Under the pieces are notes generated by a model. That model was not told the origin of the DNA, searched no databases, and saw nothing but the letters and a program-made list of their open reading frames with translations. From Mortierella alpina (taxonomy: Eukaryota > Mortierellomycota > Mortierellomycetes > Mortierellales > Mortierellaceae), in assembly GCA_029449245.1 (NCBI GenBank), contig JANATF010000001.1, positions 2,666,001 through 2,730,000 of the forward strand: 64,000 nucleotides of DNA. The letters are read 5' to 3'. The first letter of the stretch is position 1. The number at the start of each line of letters is the position of its first letter. Position numbers and translations under genes: made by a program. Of this stretch, positions 37,314 to 48,456 are shown piece by piece.

Positions 37314-40267
37314 CTAGTGGGATGCTCCGAAAGCGCTGTGGGCCTTGTTGGAATGACAGGTGTTTGTGTCCAAATCAATCGCATAGCAGAGGAACGTCGC
37401 ATCGACCCTAATTGCCATCCAAAGTAATGAAAGTCAGCCCTGCGTGTGCGCGATATTAGATGCGGGTTCAGTAACAAGAAAGTTTGCGTGACTTACGTGA
37501 TGGCCATAATGTGAGTAAAGAACCGTGTAATGTAAAATGGAATGATGCTTGAGAGAATGCCAATAACATAACCGTACGGTGAATGGAGGGTGTGCGTGGC
37601 GAAGATGTAGGCTGCAAATCCCGTCATGAGCGATAGTAGCGTCGCGTTAACAAAGAGGATCAGCTTTGTCAAGAAATCTAAAAATGCAGCAAGGCCATTA
37701 GCAACTACTTCAGACTGAGGAAATAAAGGCTTTGGGTTTGTTCGCAAATGCAATACTCGTTTACCCGAAAGAAGACCCCAAAGCAAATTCCGGTGGAATA
37801 GTTTGCTCGCCGATCGCGCCGCGGCAAAAAGACTTTCGCCTGTGATGCCGACATAGATCAAGGTGTAATTGTTGAAATTCTCAGCTAGCCCCTGGATCAA
37901 GCGACAGAAGGTGACAACAAGAACGGCAAGTGGGAACGAGCTTTCTTTCAATTTCTAGAAAAGTTGAAGAGGAGTGAAGATCTCAGTCGATGACTCGAAG
38001 TAAAATCATTACGGTATAATATCCCACGTCTCCAAAACTCAGGCGGTACCTTGGCTGTGTTCCGCAGAGCAAAGACTGTGAACTGTACTATGGCAATGAA
38101 AAGTGCTCCCAGGCAAATTGATCCAAACGAGGTTGTGGCTGCGTTGATCAATGCTGGCTCTGTAATTTTTGAGCTGTGGTAGGCAAATGGCTCGTGTCTA
38201 AAATGCGTTGCATTAGCTGTTAGTTCTAGGCAGTGACAAGACGCAGATCAAACAGTGACACGAGTAAAGCATCGGTACCTGTGAAAGTACCACTTCGACA
38301 CCACATTTGCCAGGGTGACTCTATCATGTCACGAGCGCAACGAGGGCTATAATTTAGCAACTGCGTAGAGATTACATATGACTTGGATCTTCAACTGGTA
38401 AATCTAGAGAGATCTGTACCTTTGTACATTGCTCAGCACTGCTGAGGTCCACATGTAGATGAGTATCATGTAGGCTGCAATTGGGTAAAAGTTGCTGTCC
38501 ATGACCCACAGTTCTAAATAAAATGAGACATATTAGAATCGCAAAAACTATACCACAACAATGGCTTCTCAATGCAAAGTACGCAACATACTTGATTCAA
38601 CTTTCGCTTCGACATGTCCAATCAAGAATACTCGGGCAAAAAACACCAGCCAAATGGCAGTGAACACGGCATGAATAAGCATTAGCCCGAACGATACGAA
38701 AAACATGTCTGGGTTGTCTTTCAGGATTTCGCAGGCAAGCTGGCGTATAAAAAAGTTAACAGCCAAAGAGTAAGCAGATGTCGTGGTGCATCGCCAAAGA
38801 TATTGTTGTTTGTGGAAATGGGATTATAGCCGCATCACTAACCTCAATGATAGCTGTCGTCCTCGCAATGTACTGGCGCCGCATATAGATGACACTCAGA
38901 AACAACGATCCAATGCTAAGCGGCAGCATCGAAAGTACTGTCAACCCAGTATCCTGAGGGTCTCGATGGCCTCCTTCAATTCTTGGTCCTTGGAAGGACG
39001 AAACTAGGGACCAAATAAATATGACAAAAGCGAAGCAGGGTACTGAAAGCACTGTCGCCCACACGACGGGCTAGAAAAGAAATGGTCAATGAATACATTG
39101 TCAGAAATTACAACTCATTTGTATGTACGATGATGTCTAGGTTGTGAGCCCTCTTGCCGCATGTTCCTTACTCGGGTGAACGACCGCAGTGTGATCAGCC
39201 ATAACGTCCCCAATGCGGCTGAAATCAGGACCACCAACGTCAGCATTCCTATGCATAGAGTAATCAGTCTACGTTAGCCCAATTTCGGTTCTTGACATGC
39301 CAGTGGCAAGAAGTAAGAGCTGCTACGATAATGAGAAATGAGGGTACCTGCGCTGGACTTGATTACTGAAAACACGTTGTAGATCTGCCCCTCTAGCGGT
39401 GAAGACTAAAAGAGCATCGCACTGTCAGCATCGTTCAAGATTTGGAGTATTACGGAATGGCAACGGAATGGCAAACAGAGAAGAGAACAATCGACGTAGG
39501 TATTCTCCTTACACTTGTCGTGAACAGTAGCACGATCCCGAGAATAAAGTACGCTGCCAAGGCTATGATGTAGAGTACAGCAAAGAACGGATCCTTGAAG
39601 TTGCGTTTGTATGATATGGAAGTCCATCCCGATGGCCCACTAGGAATCTGCTGTGCAAAATTAAAAACAACAGACGAAGTCATGAGATTCGGATTATGGC
39701 TTGCGTGGCCCGCCAAGAAACTAGAGACGAACAGTCAGAGTGTAACTCTGTGGTCCACTTACAGATGCTGGTGCAAGCAACTGCTCGCCCATTGTCCCGC
39801 TGGACTTTGATTTGGTGGATTCTGGCGGTGGAACGTCCAGATAAATTGCCGCTGGTGTCTAAGAGCAGATAGAAATGCAACGCCATTTCAGTCCCCGTCC
39901 GCTTGGTGGCAAAGCACAAAAAAAAGGTGGACGTTTAACATGGCAGTCACTGCCACAAGGTTCAGCGATATATTACCAATGGAGGAGCGTCCGACTGCGG
40001 CTGTCTGTCAAGGAAGAGCGACATGGGTGGCGATTGGGAGCTGGAGTCTGATCCGTCCTCAGAATCATAGTCTGGCATGTAAGACTCGTGTAGAGGTAGC
40101 TCGTCCTCCTCAGACTCTGCGTCGTCGTGCTCAATTGTCGGTACAGAGTAAAAAAGACTTCCTGACATGCGTGAATTCGTCTGTGCTCCATTGCGCCCAG
40201 CAGGACGCCAGTTCCGTCCTATGGCTCCCTGCAAAGCTGCAGGACGCTGGCTATTGTTGACGGACAT
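37314..40267 (-). CDS. Choline-transporter-like (Pns1/SLC44) polytopic membrane protein
   Basis: A multi-exon minus-strand gene. Exon 1 (40267-39977) encodes an acidic, disordered cytosolic N-terminus beginning MSVNNSQRPAALQG. Membrane segments follow: NFKDPFFAVLYIIALAAYF (near 39590), a segment with VPCFAFVIFIWSLVSSF, an SIGSLFLSVIYMRRQYIA exon, FGLMLIHAVFTAIWLVFFA, ATTSFGSICLGALFIAIVQF, NFNNYTLIYVGITGESLFAA, and the last exon VDATFLCYAIDLDTN, ending at 37316. KDPFFAVL, SFGSICLGALI/FIA and NFNNYTLIYVGITG(E) are hallmarks of the CTL/Pns1 family. The join of the last two exons (HIMAI T VDATFLCYA) is in phase. One small early exon (39858-39763) does not join its neighbour in phase, so the 5' model is incomplete. 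Yeast Pns1 sits at the plasma membrane and its substrate is not settled. Confidence 0.82.
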
Positions 40268-40550
40268 GTCGCTGTGCGCTGCAGCGGTGATTATGGCCAG
40301 GTGGTGCGGTAGTGCGGTGTAAACGGTGCTTGGTGTAGGTGAAATCGGACAAACGAAGCGGAAAAGAGTCAATGCTACAGTTGCGTAACAGATGTCGAGC
40401 CAAGAACAAAACAAAAGGAGAAGAAGGGGTGTGCAGGAGATGAGCAAAGAGAGACAAAGACACAAGCTTGCAAGGTAAATGGCCACCGTGACCAGCCAGC
40501 CTCATTCAGCACACGTGATACACATAGTTAGCGCTCCGCGTTCAGGCATA

Positions 40551-40750
40551 GCGACCGAGATGATATAGACGCCGTTGCAAGGCTTTCAGGCTTTCATTTG
40601 ATGCTGCGGCGAGGCTATGGCGAAACGGCCAGCTGTCGTTCTTGCCAATGCCTGCTAATGTCCTTTGTCCTCGGGGTTCATAATCAACATTGACGTGATC
40701 CTAAATGGGCTAAGGAGCTGTGATGTGTTGTTTGATACCGAACAATAGTC
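40551..40750 (+). repeat. Left arm of a 200-bp inverted repeat
   Basis: Begins GCGACCGAGATGATATAGAC. It is nearly identical to the reverse complement of 41427-41627; I see only one indel plus about two substitutions. The arms enclose 676 bp. Confidence 0.93.
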
Positions 40751-40779
40751 GTTCGTGCTGCCGCGCTCCGCATACTGGC

Positions 40780-41145
40780 TTACGCTCGCAGGTGCTTCGC
40801 TTTTAATAGAAACCAATTGCTAAAATTGACGGATGGGATCCCTGAGGCACCCGCCGACACGCTGTTCACCCACTGAGCGTTGGAGGTGACTTTGTTGCCG
40901 GCAGCATAGTTGCCATTGCAGTTCGATGTCGTGAACAGCTTGACGCCTCCTCCAAAGCGGCCATCGATTATGTTGGTTTGGGTCTTGAAGACAAGAGCAA
41001 CGTCTCACGGAGGGGAGGTTCGGTAGCACCTCGATAGAGATGCTTCGGCCACTGTTGTTCTCAAGGTGGATGTAAAAATAGGGATTCGCAAGTGCAATGT
41101 TTGCACAGAGCACGACCAACAGCACGATCAATTTGACGATCTTTG
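40780..41145 (-). pseudogene. Small secreted-protein-like gene, frameshifted
   Basis: The minus-strand reading begins after a TTTAG acceptor near 41146 with KIVKLIVLLVVLCANIALA, a signal-peptide-like hydrophobic run. It continues PYFYIHLENNSGRSISIEVL to about 41004. There the frame breaks. In a shifted frame the sequence resumes as VALVFKTQTNIIDG, then FGGGVKLFTTSNCNGNYAAG and SAGASGIPSVNF, ending at a stop at 40780. The composition is like that of small secreted fungal proteins, but I recognise no family. No ATG-bearing first exon was found and the gap at the break is too short for an intron. A sequencing error at 41004 could also explain it. Confidence 0.55.
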
Positions 41146-41426
41146 CAGGTTCAAAAACCTAAAGGCGTCAGAAAGGAATGTATTATCTGCTAGAGTCTGA
41201 AATGTTCACAGATGGCAATTGCGAAGGCGGTGAAAGACAAACAGGGTATGAAAGGGGAGAATAGTGGAGAAGTCCCTTTCCTGTGAGAATAGACCTTTTA
41301 AATGAGAGCTTATTAGGGAACCGAAGTTGCTAACATCGATACAAGGTTTGCCCTAAGAGTAACAGTGTGAACATTCATGGAAGCAATCAAACCCCCGGAA
41401 CCCCATTCGCGTTTCTAGACCGTATA

Positions 41427-41627
41427 GACTGTTGTTCGGTATCAAACAACACATCACAGCTCCTTAGCCCATTTAGGATCACGTCAATGTTGATTATGAA
41501 CCCCGAGGACAAAGGACATTAGCAGGCATTGGCAAGAACGACAGCTGGCCGTTTCGCCATAGCCTCGCCGCAGCATCAAATGAAAGCCTGAAAGCCCTGG
41601 CAACGGCGTCTATATCATCTCGGTCGC
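41427..41627 (-). repeat. Right arm of the 200-bp inverted repeat
   Basis: Reverse complement of 40551-40750, ending CATCTCGGTCGC at 41627. Confidence 0.93.
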
Positions 41628-41829
41628 CTTCTCAACCAGAAACTCGACGAATGATAGTGTATGCTATCTGTATAGGTGCTAGCGAAGCGAGTCCATCCCT
41701 ACATTCCTAGTTCAGAATGGTCCGCCCCCTCGTCACTAAGGGACTACGGCGGTCCGCTTGAGGCTGAGACAGTAATCTGTCATATCGAGCATCGATCTTC
41801 CGGATTCTGTATTCCCTAACCCTTGATCA

Positions 41830-44310
41830 TTCTAGCCTCTGCAAGATTCGCATTAACTAAAAGCCCTAACTTACTGTTGAAACGGACGTTTACGCAACCC
41901 AGATTCTCAAGATGAGCTAACGAAGAAAAGAGTGTCTGGCAGGACGCAGCACATTCGCAAGGCTCAGGAAAAGTGAATATGATGATCAGGCGCCAAAAAC
42001 TGAATTAGCATAGTCGCCTCACAAAATTGCGGTCAGACGATAACGATCACAGGGAGAAAGCCATAGGGCTCGCCATGGATACCTGGCACCCCGGGTAACA
42101 GTGCCAGGCACCCAGTGCGATCCGCTGGGACCTCTGTCGCGGTGTTCCTGCAGCATTATGTGATTTTGCATAGCGCACAAACCTGAAATTGAAGCACTGG
42201 CTCACCTTGCCTGGGTTCCCATGCACCTGCGTATGGGCGGTAGAAAGCGTATGGCGCCCCTGATTGGCCGATCAAAGCCGGATTTTGCAGATTCTCGTCG
42301 ACCAATGCTGAAATGCCTATAATGCATATAATGCAATACTGCCGGTGCGGTGGACTTGTCCAGAGCGAGCTCGATCGTCCGAGCCGCTTGAATCGCATCT
42401 ATCATCAATTTCAAGATTCTGCAAGATTCGCCATCGCAAATTCTTTGGTTCTCTGGTTGGCTTTTCTGAACGGGCCGTTTCCATAACTCAGATGGTGAAG
42501 ATGAGCAAACCGAGAAAGCAGTGCCTGATGCAGCACAATCCGAGGTCTCCAGAAAATTGGAAGCGATGTTCAGATGCCAAAATCTGCACTAGAAAAGCCG
42601 CCTTCCGAAGGTGAGGTCAGAGTAGCAGAGAGAGAGAGCCCTAGGGGACTCCATGGCCCTCGATGGCTACCCGGTGGTCTGGGTACCGGTACTAGGCACT
42701 CAGTGCGATCCGGTAGGACTCTGTGGCGCGCTGCATGGTGTTTATAGCATTATATGTCAGTTTGCATACCGCACAAACCTAAAATTGAAGAACTGATCCG
42801 CTGTGCCTGAGATCCAGGCACTCACTTATGGGCCATGGCAACCATATGGCACGATCAGGGCCTGTTCTTGCGAATGCTCGTCAATCAGTGCCGAAATGCT
42901 TATAATGCGATACTACTGACACGTTGGGCTTGTCCAGAGCAAGCTCGATCGGCCGAGCTGCCCGAATGGCAATTATAAACAGATTCGAGAATCAGCAAGA
43001 TTGGCTATCGCCAAGGGCCAGGTTGGTTTTTGCAAATGGGTTGATTCCGCAACGCAGATTGTGGAGATGAGTAAACCAAGAAAAGAGTGCCGGGTGTGCT
43101 GTACCATCCTCCCAGGACTCTGGAAAAGTGGATAGAATGATCAGGCTACAAAAACTATAATAGCAAGGTCGCCTTCCAAAGCTAAGACCAGATACTATCA
43201 GAGAGTCCTGGGAGCCGCAATGGCTCCAGATGCATACCTGGTTGTCCGGGCAGTGATGCAAGGCACTCGAATCGATCCGGTAGGACTCTGTAGCGCGCTA
43301 TAAGGTGTTTATGCGGCATTATATGTCAGTTTGCACAGTGCACAAACCTAAATTGAAGAACTGACCCGCTGTGCCTGAGAACCCCAGGCACCCGCATATG
43401 GGCCATAGCAACCATATAGCGCCTCTTATTGGCTGATCAGGGCCTGTTCTTGCGAATGCTCGTCGACTAGTGCCGAAATGCTTATAATGCGATACTACCG
43501 GCACGGTGGGCTTGTCCAGGGCGGGCTCGATCGTCCGAGCTGCTTGATTGGCAATTATAAACAGATTCGAGAATCTGCAAGATTGGCCATCGCAAAGGGT
43601 CCAGGTTGGCTTTTGCGAATGGGCCGATTCCGCAACGCAAATTGTGAAGATGAGTAAACCAAGAAAAGAGTGCCGGGTGTGATGTACCATCCTCCCAAGG
43701 CTCTGGAAAAGTGAATGGAATGATCAGCGACAAAAACTATATTAGCAAGATCGCCTTCCAAAGCTAAGACCAGTTACTACCAGAGAGTCCTGGGAGCCGC
43801 AATGGCTCCAGATGCATACCTGGTTGTCCAGGTAGTGATGCCAGGCACTCGAATCGATCCGGTAGGACTCTGTAGCGTGCTGTATGGTGTTTATACAGCA
43901 TTATATGTCAGTTTGCAAAGCGCACAAACCTTAATGTGAAGAACTGACCCGCTGTGCCTGAGAACCCAGGCACCCGCATATGGGCCATAGCAACCATATA
44001 GCGCCTCTTATTGGCTGATCAGGGCCTGTTCTTGCGAATGCTCGTCGACTAGTGCCGAAATGTTTATAATGCGATACTACCGGCACGGTGGGCTTGTCCA
44101 GAGCGAACTCGATCGTTCGAGCCGCTGGAATCGCAATTATCATCAATTTCAAGATTCTGCAAGATTCGCTATCACAAAGGACCCTGGTTTTGGCGAACGG
44201 GTTGATTCCGCAAGTCAGATTGCGAAGATGAGCAAACCAAGAAAATAGTGCCTGGCATGAGGTAGCACACTCCCAGCGCTCCAGAAAACTGCAGCGAGAG
44301 ATCGCAAAAA
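41830..44310. repeat. Tandem satellite-like repeat, period about 582 bp, about four copies
   Basis: Landmarks recur at fixed spacing. TATAATGC followed by ATACT lies near 42318, 42901, 43483 and 44065. TCTGCAAGATTCG-like words lie near 41838, 42416, 43000, 43575 and 44155. TTGTCCAGxGCxxGCTCGATCG recurs with the same period. The two central copies are the most alike, while the first and last are partial and more diverged. Short ORFs on the minus strand repeat in step with the unit and show no conserved domain. No promoter or known RNA gene was recognised in the unit. Confidence 0.9.
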
Positions 44311-44436
44311 GCTTCATGAGTCCAAAGTCGCCCACACCTGATGTGGCACCTTTAATTCCTGAAAGCAAAGCAAGGCGCATGGCTACAAGTTGGAAGTTGT
44401 TTGTCTGTGTGTCGCTCAGTTTATGAGGCCCTTCGT

Positions 44437-44626
44437 ACGGCCCTGAACTAGCGAGCATGCTCGCTGAAGTGAGCAACTCACTGCATCACTTGCACTTTTA
44501 CCATCTTCTCCATTTCTTGCTGGCCCCGAAAGGCTTCTAGCTTTTCTGGAGTGCTGTGTTTTTAGCGAGCGAGCGCCCGTAAATATGTGCTCAGCAAGTT
44601 AAACATTGTGCTTGTTCAGGGCCGTA
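44437..44626. mobile_element. 190-bp hAT-type MITE with 8-bp target duplication
   Basis: The ends are TACGGCCCTGAAC (44437-44449) and its exact reverse complement GTTCAGGGCCGTA (44614-44626). Both are flanked by the same 8 bases, GCCCTTCG (44429-44436 and 44627-44634). Eight-base duplications and short repeats are typical of hAT elements. There is no coding capacity, so it needs transposase in trans. An internal palindrome GCGAGCATGCTCGC lies near the left end. Confidence 0.9.
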
Positions 44627-44634
44627 GCCCTTCG

Positions 44635-45360
44635 AGATGCCAGATGAGCTCGAAATAAGAGTACTGCCTTAGTTGGGAGGTGACCAAGGCAGTTATTCAA
44701 TGCTTTAGCCCTATTATGCAGTTCATGAACGGCCATGCATTCCAGTCGTTTAGTGCAAAGAGCTGCCTGCGCCTTCTCAAATGGACCTCTGGGTTGACAA
44801 CGCAACTTAACGCTGGTCCCTAACCCCTCCAATACTGGCTATTGTGAAGGGGAAGGCCTCCAACTTTCCCTGTTGGATATTATCCGGAATCGTACCCTGC
44901 TTGTGATCTGCGATTGGGAAGCGTCTTCAAGTCCGAGATGCACGACGTTGTGGCAAGTACGTCTGGTGGGCGGGCAGGACATCTGACGTGTATGCATTTG
45001 ATGTTGCCATTCACTGTCTTGATGTAGACTCTCTCACTTTTTAGCCTACATGGTCCTGCCAGCTGTACTCGCTCACAGCAAAGCGAGTGCGTTGGAGGCT
45101 TTGTTTCCACAGACTATAAGCGCCCGGATCATTTTTGTAGGGTGCTGCAACCACTGCTTCCCGTCATGATTTCAGTGTTCATGAATTGAACTGTAAACAA
45201 CATTCCTTACCTGGCCTATCAATGAATCATAGACGATTTAAAAGTGTTGGCGGTCCGAGGGGAGCACTTGTCAAATTCATTCACTTGAGCAAGATGGCCA
45301 ATGGTAACTCACACTTGACCATCGCCGTGAACAAGGTTTGTTTAACAAGCGCTAAGGTGC
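44635..45360. other. Spacer between two transposable elements; no gene seen
   Basis: 0.7 kb without a supported coding region or repeat match elsewhere in the window. Confidence 0.5.
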
Positions 45361-45362
45361 TA

Positions 45363-46842
45363 TTGTGCCTTTCAGATAAAAAAATTTTCAGGGGCCAGTA
45401 AGCTGAATTTAGGTTGTGAGAAAAAATTTTATAGGCAGGAGTAGCATCTCATTCGCCCAGACTAGACAGCTAGCAATGACGTGCCTTGCATATACGAGAT
45501 TCGGTCCGTACCCAGTGTTGGCAGGACTACAGCTGTAGCTACGCGCTTTCAGAACTGCGAATACGTCTATTGGGGAGATTTTGAGGTCGAATTTCACCCT
45601 CAGAATATGCTGGGGTAACGTCGTCCGTTCTCTAATGCATCTTAGGCAGATAAAAGGTAGCCAGCCTGTTGCAAATCACAAAAAAAAAAAAAAAGACGCA
45701 AACAATTCATCAGAAGGCTGGTCCAACTATGACTTACTCTGAAGATCTTCGCTGGCGGGCTGTGATCCTCTACAGCTTTATGGCCATGGAGCGGGCCCAA
45801 GTAGCTTCATTACTGGGTTTGTCCGTAGGCAGCATTAAGCGCTGGACAGGTGAGAGCTTTTTTGCCTTGCCCTCCCTTTTTTTGACAGCCAAGGGCAAGA
45901 TTACTTCTTTCTCTGTTGAAGGTGATATTAATGATAGCAACAGATCGATTCAATGCTACAGGACAAGTCATTGAGGAAAGAACACGCCTTGTCCGTCCAG
46001 TATGGCCAATTGAAGTCCAAAACAGTGTCAAGGCATACATGGAAGAGCACCCTTGCTTTTATTTGGAGGAGCTGCAAGTATATATCCAGGAAAATCATCC
46101 TGAATTGCCTCACACCTCGATCCCAACTATATGCCGTGCATTGCGCCATGTTCTCAAGTTCAGTAGAAAGAAACTAGAGAAGCGAGCTCGAGAGGCAATT
46201 CCTCAGGAGCTGGCGGATTTTAAGTACAGTCTTCGACCGTTCTACAACTTTCCCGAACAGTTGGTTTTCGTGGATGAGACCAGCAAAGATGGACGAGATG
46301 CAATCCGGAAGTATGCTTGGGCACCCATTGGAGCTCCAGCTATCGTCTCGCTACCATTCTCTCGTGGCAAGCGACTGTCTGCACTGGCTGCTTTCAATAG
46401 CAAAGGATACTTCGCATGGACGTTTACCTCGGGAACCTTTACTCGACAAGCATTTCACGACGCATTTGTCGAAACCATTCTACCCCATCTCAATCCTTAT
46501 CCACTACCGAACTCCGTTGTTATCATCGACAATGCCCGTATACATATGTACAAACAATTTGAAGAGGCGGTAGAGAGCCGTGGGGCTTTGCTTTTCTTTT
46601 TACCGCCATACTCACCACATCTCAATCCTATCGAACCCGGTTTCTCACAAGTCAAACGATACATTCAAAAGCACGGAAATCTTGCTTACCATCACCTTCC
46701 AGAGCCTGTACTAGACTTGGCTTTTGGACTTTTCTTAAGACTCAGCTTAGGGTTCAGGATCGTCCGACTAGTGTTTCAAAAGTAGTCACTACGCTCCCTC
46801 TAGATTAAATTTTTTTTGCACCATTTTCCTTGAAAGGCACAA
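45363..46842 (+). mobile_element. Tc1/mariner-type transposon, TA-flanked
   Basis: The ends TTGTGCCTTTCA (45363-45374) and TGAAAGGCACAA (46831-46842) are exact inverses. Each is flanked by TA (45361-45362 and 46843-46844). Beyond 12 bp the arms are only loosely similar (A-rich). The 1480-bp interval holds one transposase gene. Confidence 0.88.
45729..46785 (+). CDS. Tc1/mariner (DDE_3, DD34E) transposase
   Basis: Exons 45729-45849 and 45944-46785 join in phase (KRWT/DRFNATG) to about 320 residues. The N-terminal helix-turn-helix region starts MTYSEDLRWRAVILYSFM, with VASLLGLSVGSIKRW as the recognition part. The catalytic triad is visible: Asp in QLVFVDETSKDG, Asp in VVIIDNARIH, and Glu in YSPHLNPIEPGFSQVK, with 34 residues between the last two. 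The C-terminal about 20 residues (FGLFLRLSLGFRIVRLVFQK) do not look like the usual Tc1 end, so a late frameshift may have altered the tail. The core is otherwise intact. Confidence 0.92.
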
Positions 46843-46844
46843 TA

Positions 46845-48456
46845 GGTTGTAGTATGTGTAGGGTGTAGGGTGGAGTCATCAAGAATCTCAAAACTCATTC
46901 TCACGCTCTATTGCAGGGGAGTTGGTCAATGACAAACTATCTCGACCATTACGCTGTATGGTACATGTACAGATGCTCTCTTTGCGAACCTAAAAGGCTT
47001 GACGGGTAAACTGCTGCACTGGCGCGATATTTCGTGGCTCTGTCGACATAAGAAGAGTCCTTTTAGGAAAAAGTGTGGTCTGCTGGATGGATAGGCGAGT
47101 GACCTTCATGCGAACTTGTCTATGAGGCAAAACGGACCCTAATGGTCATTCGGGCACAATGGGGCTCACAACATGCAGCTCAACAGAACTGTTTACATTT
47201 GTTGTCTTGGACCCTTGCCTGCCTGTCTTGGGGCTACTGTAATAAAGCTGAAGCCAGAGCCAATCCAGGGAAAGAGAGTTCACTTAAAAAAGATGTTTGG
47301 TGGGAACTTTTTCATAGGTCAATATTAATCTCTGTGCACATGCTCGCGAAGTCGTTGTTGTACCTATCAGTCTATCTTGCGCCGCATTTTCCGCTTAAAA
47401 TGGCCAGTTTTGCCGACGTGTTGACGTGTTGACACCGACGCGTACAGACAACCACACTCGAGCACCCCGTTCGGCTGCAAGGTCATCGAGAATTGTTTTT
47501 CTTGCGTGTGTGCTTGTGTTGACGCTAGGTTTTGGTACATACTTTGGCCCAGGCTAACTCATCAAAGCGCCAATTATGGTAGAGCGGTAGAGTAAGTGAG
47601 GATACAGTTGAAGGAGCTGGACGTTTCATTTCACTGCAAGTGAAGCACAATCGGACGGCAATGATCCGGCGCAACACATCTTCCGTATGATAGCTTTGCT
47701 AGTGATTTCGGTCCATGGTGACGAGAGCCCGAATCCTTGCAAACATGTTTGTAAGTTGTCAAATGTGGTGAAATTTGCACTCAAATGGCATGTTGTTGTA
47801 AGCAAACGTTCCATCGGCGTAGCCGTGTCAAAGCCATTTCAAGGCACTTCATTGGTGAAGGGTTGGGTGTAGGTGCTGTAAACAACTCTCGGGTGCCTGA
47901 GAGTCAAGGCTAGCTTGAACTTCCTTTTCCCTTGCGTTCCGAGTCCCGCAAGGGGTGGTAAACAAAACAAAGAACGAGCGTTCGCGTGTTTACTTTTGTT
48001 TTTTTGCTCTATACCTAGGATCTAGAAGCAGCTAAACAGAAGGCACATTCTCAGGACAAGTGAGCAAGTTCAATTCAGCGAAGGTTATGCCACTGAACTG
48101 CAAGATGGTCATGTTGATGTGAACTTTTCACAAATATGGCTCGCTTTGGTCCGCCGACCTGACCCTGACTTCCGTTGGGCTCAGGTACAACGATTTATAG
48201 TTTCCTTATTGGAGTCACCATGTCTGCGACGCGCAGAGTTGGCTTAGCAGATACGTTCATTCACTCCTCAAGAGCTGAGGCAGCAGCGTGCACCATGCTG
48301 CTCCTGCACCCCTGTGTTCGATCGAAACCTGTGTTGGTGCCGCGACATGGCTATAAAAGTAACGAGGTTGACGCCGTTTTCTCCTGCTTCCTACCCCATC
48401 CACACCTCAAGTCTCCTCTTCTCCTCTATACAACCCTTTCCGCCTCATTTCCAACA
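46845..48456. other. Intergenic region upstream of the aspartic protease
   Basis: 1.6 kb without a supported gene. A plus-strand ORF running into the protease from 48175 is in frame with it, but its upstream part lacks coding character. A C/T-rich leader (CCACACCTCAAGTCTCCTC) precedes the chosen ATG. Confidence 0.5.

Larger units (their letters stand above)
40551..41627. mobile_element. 1.08-kb inverted-repeat structure (foldback-like) enclosing a gene fragment
   Basis: Two about 200-bp near-identical inverted arms (40551-40750, 41427-41627) flank a 676-bp core that holds a disrupted small secreted-protein gene. I see no target-site duplication outside the arms (left AGGCATA, right CTTCTCA) and no transposase. 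It may be a foldback/MITE-like element that captured host DNA, or a local inverted duplication. Confidence 0.55.

Noticed and set aside
41830-44310. tRNA or 5S-like genes within the tandem repeat
   Set aside because: I looked for B-box-like GTTCGA words and clover-leaf arms and found none that fit.
42992-44476. Minus-strand ORFs of 80-180 residues in the tandem repeat
   Set aside because: They repeat with the 582-bp unit, contain frame breaks between units and have no domain, so they are not treated as genes.
48175-48456. In-frame N-terminal extension of the aspartic protease
   Set aside because: The ATG at 48457 starts a classic signal peptide and follows a pyrimidine-rich leader; the upstream part has no such character.
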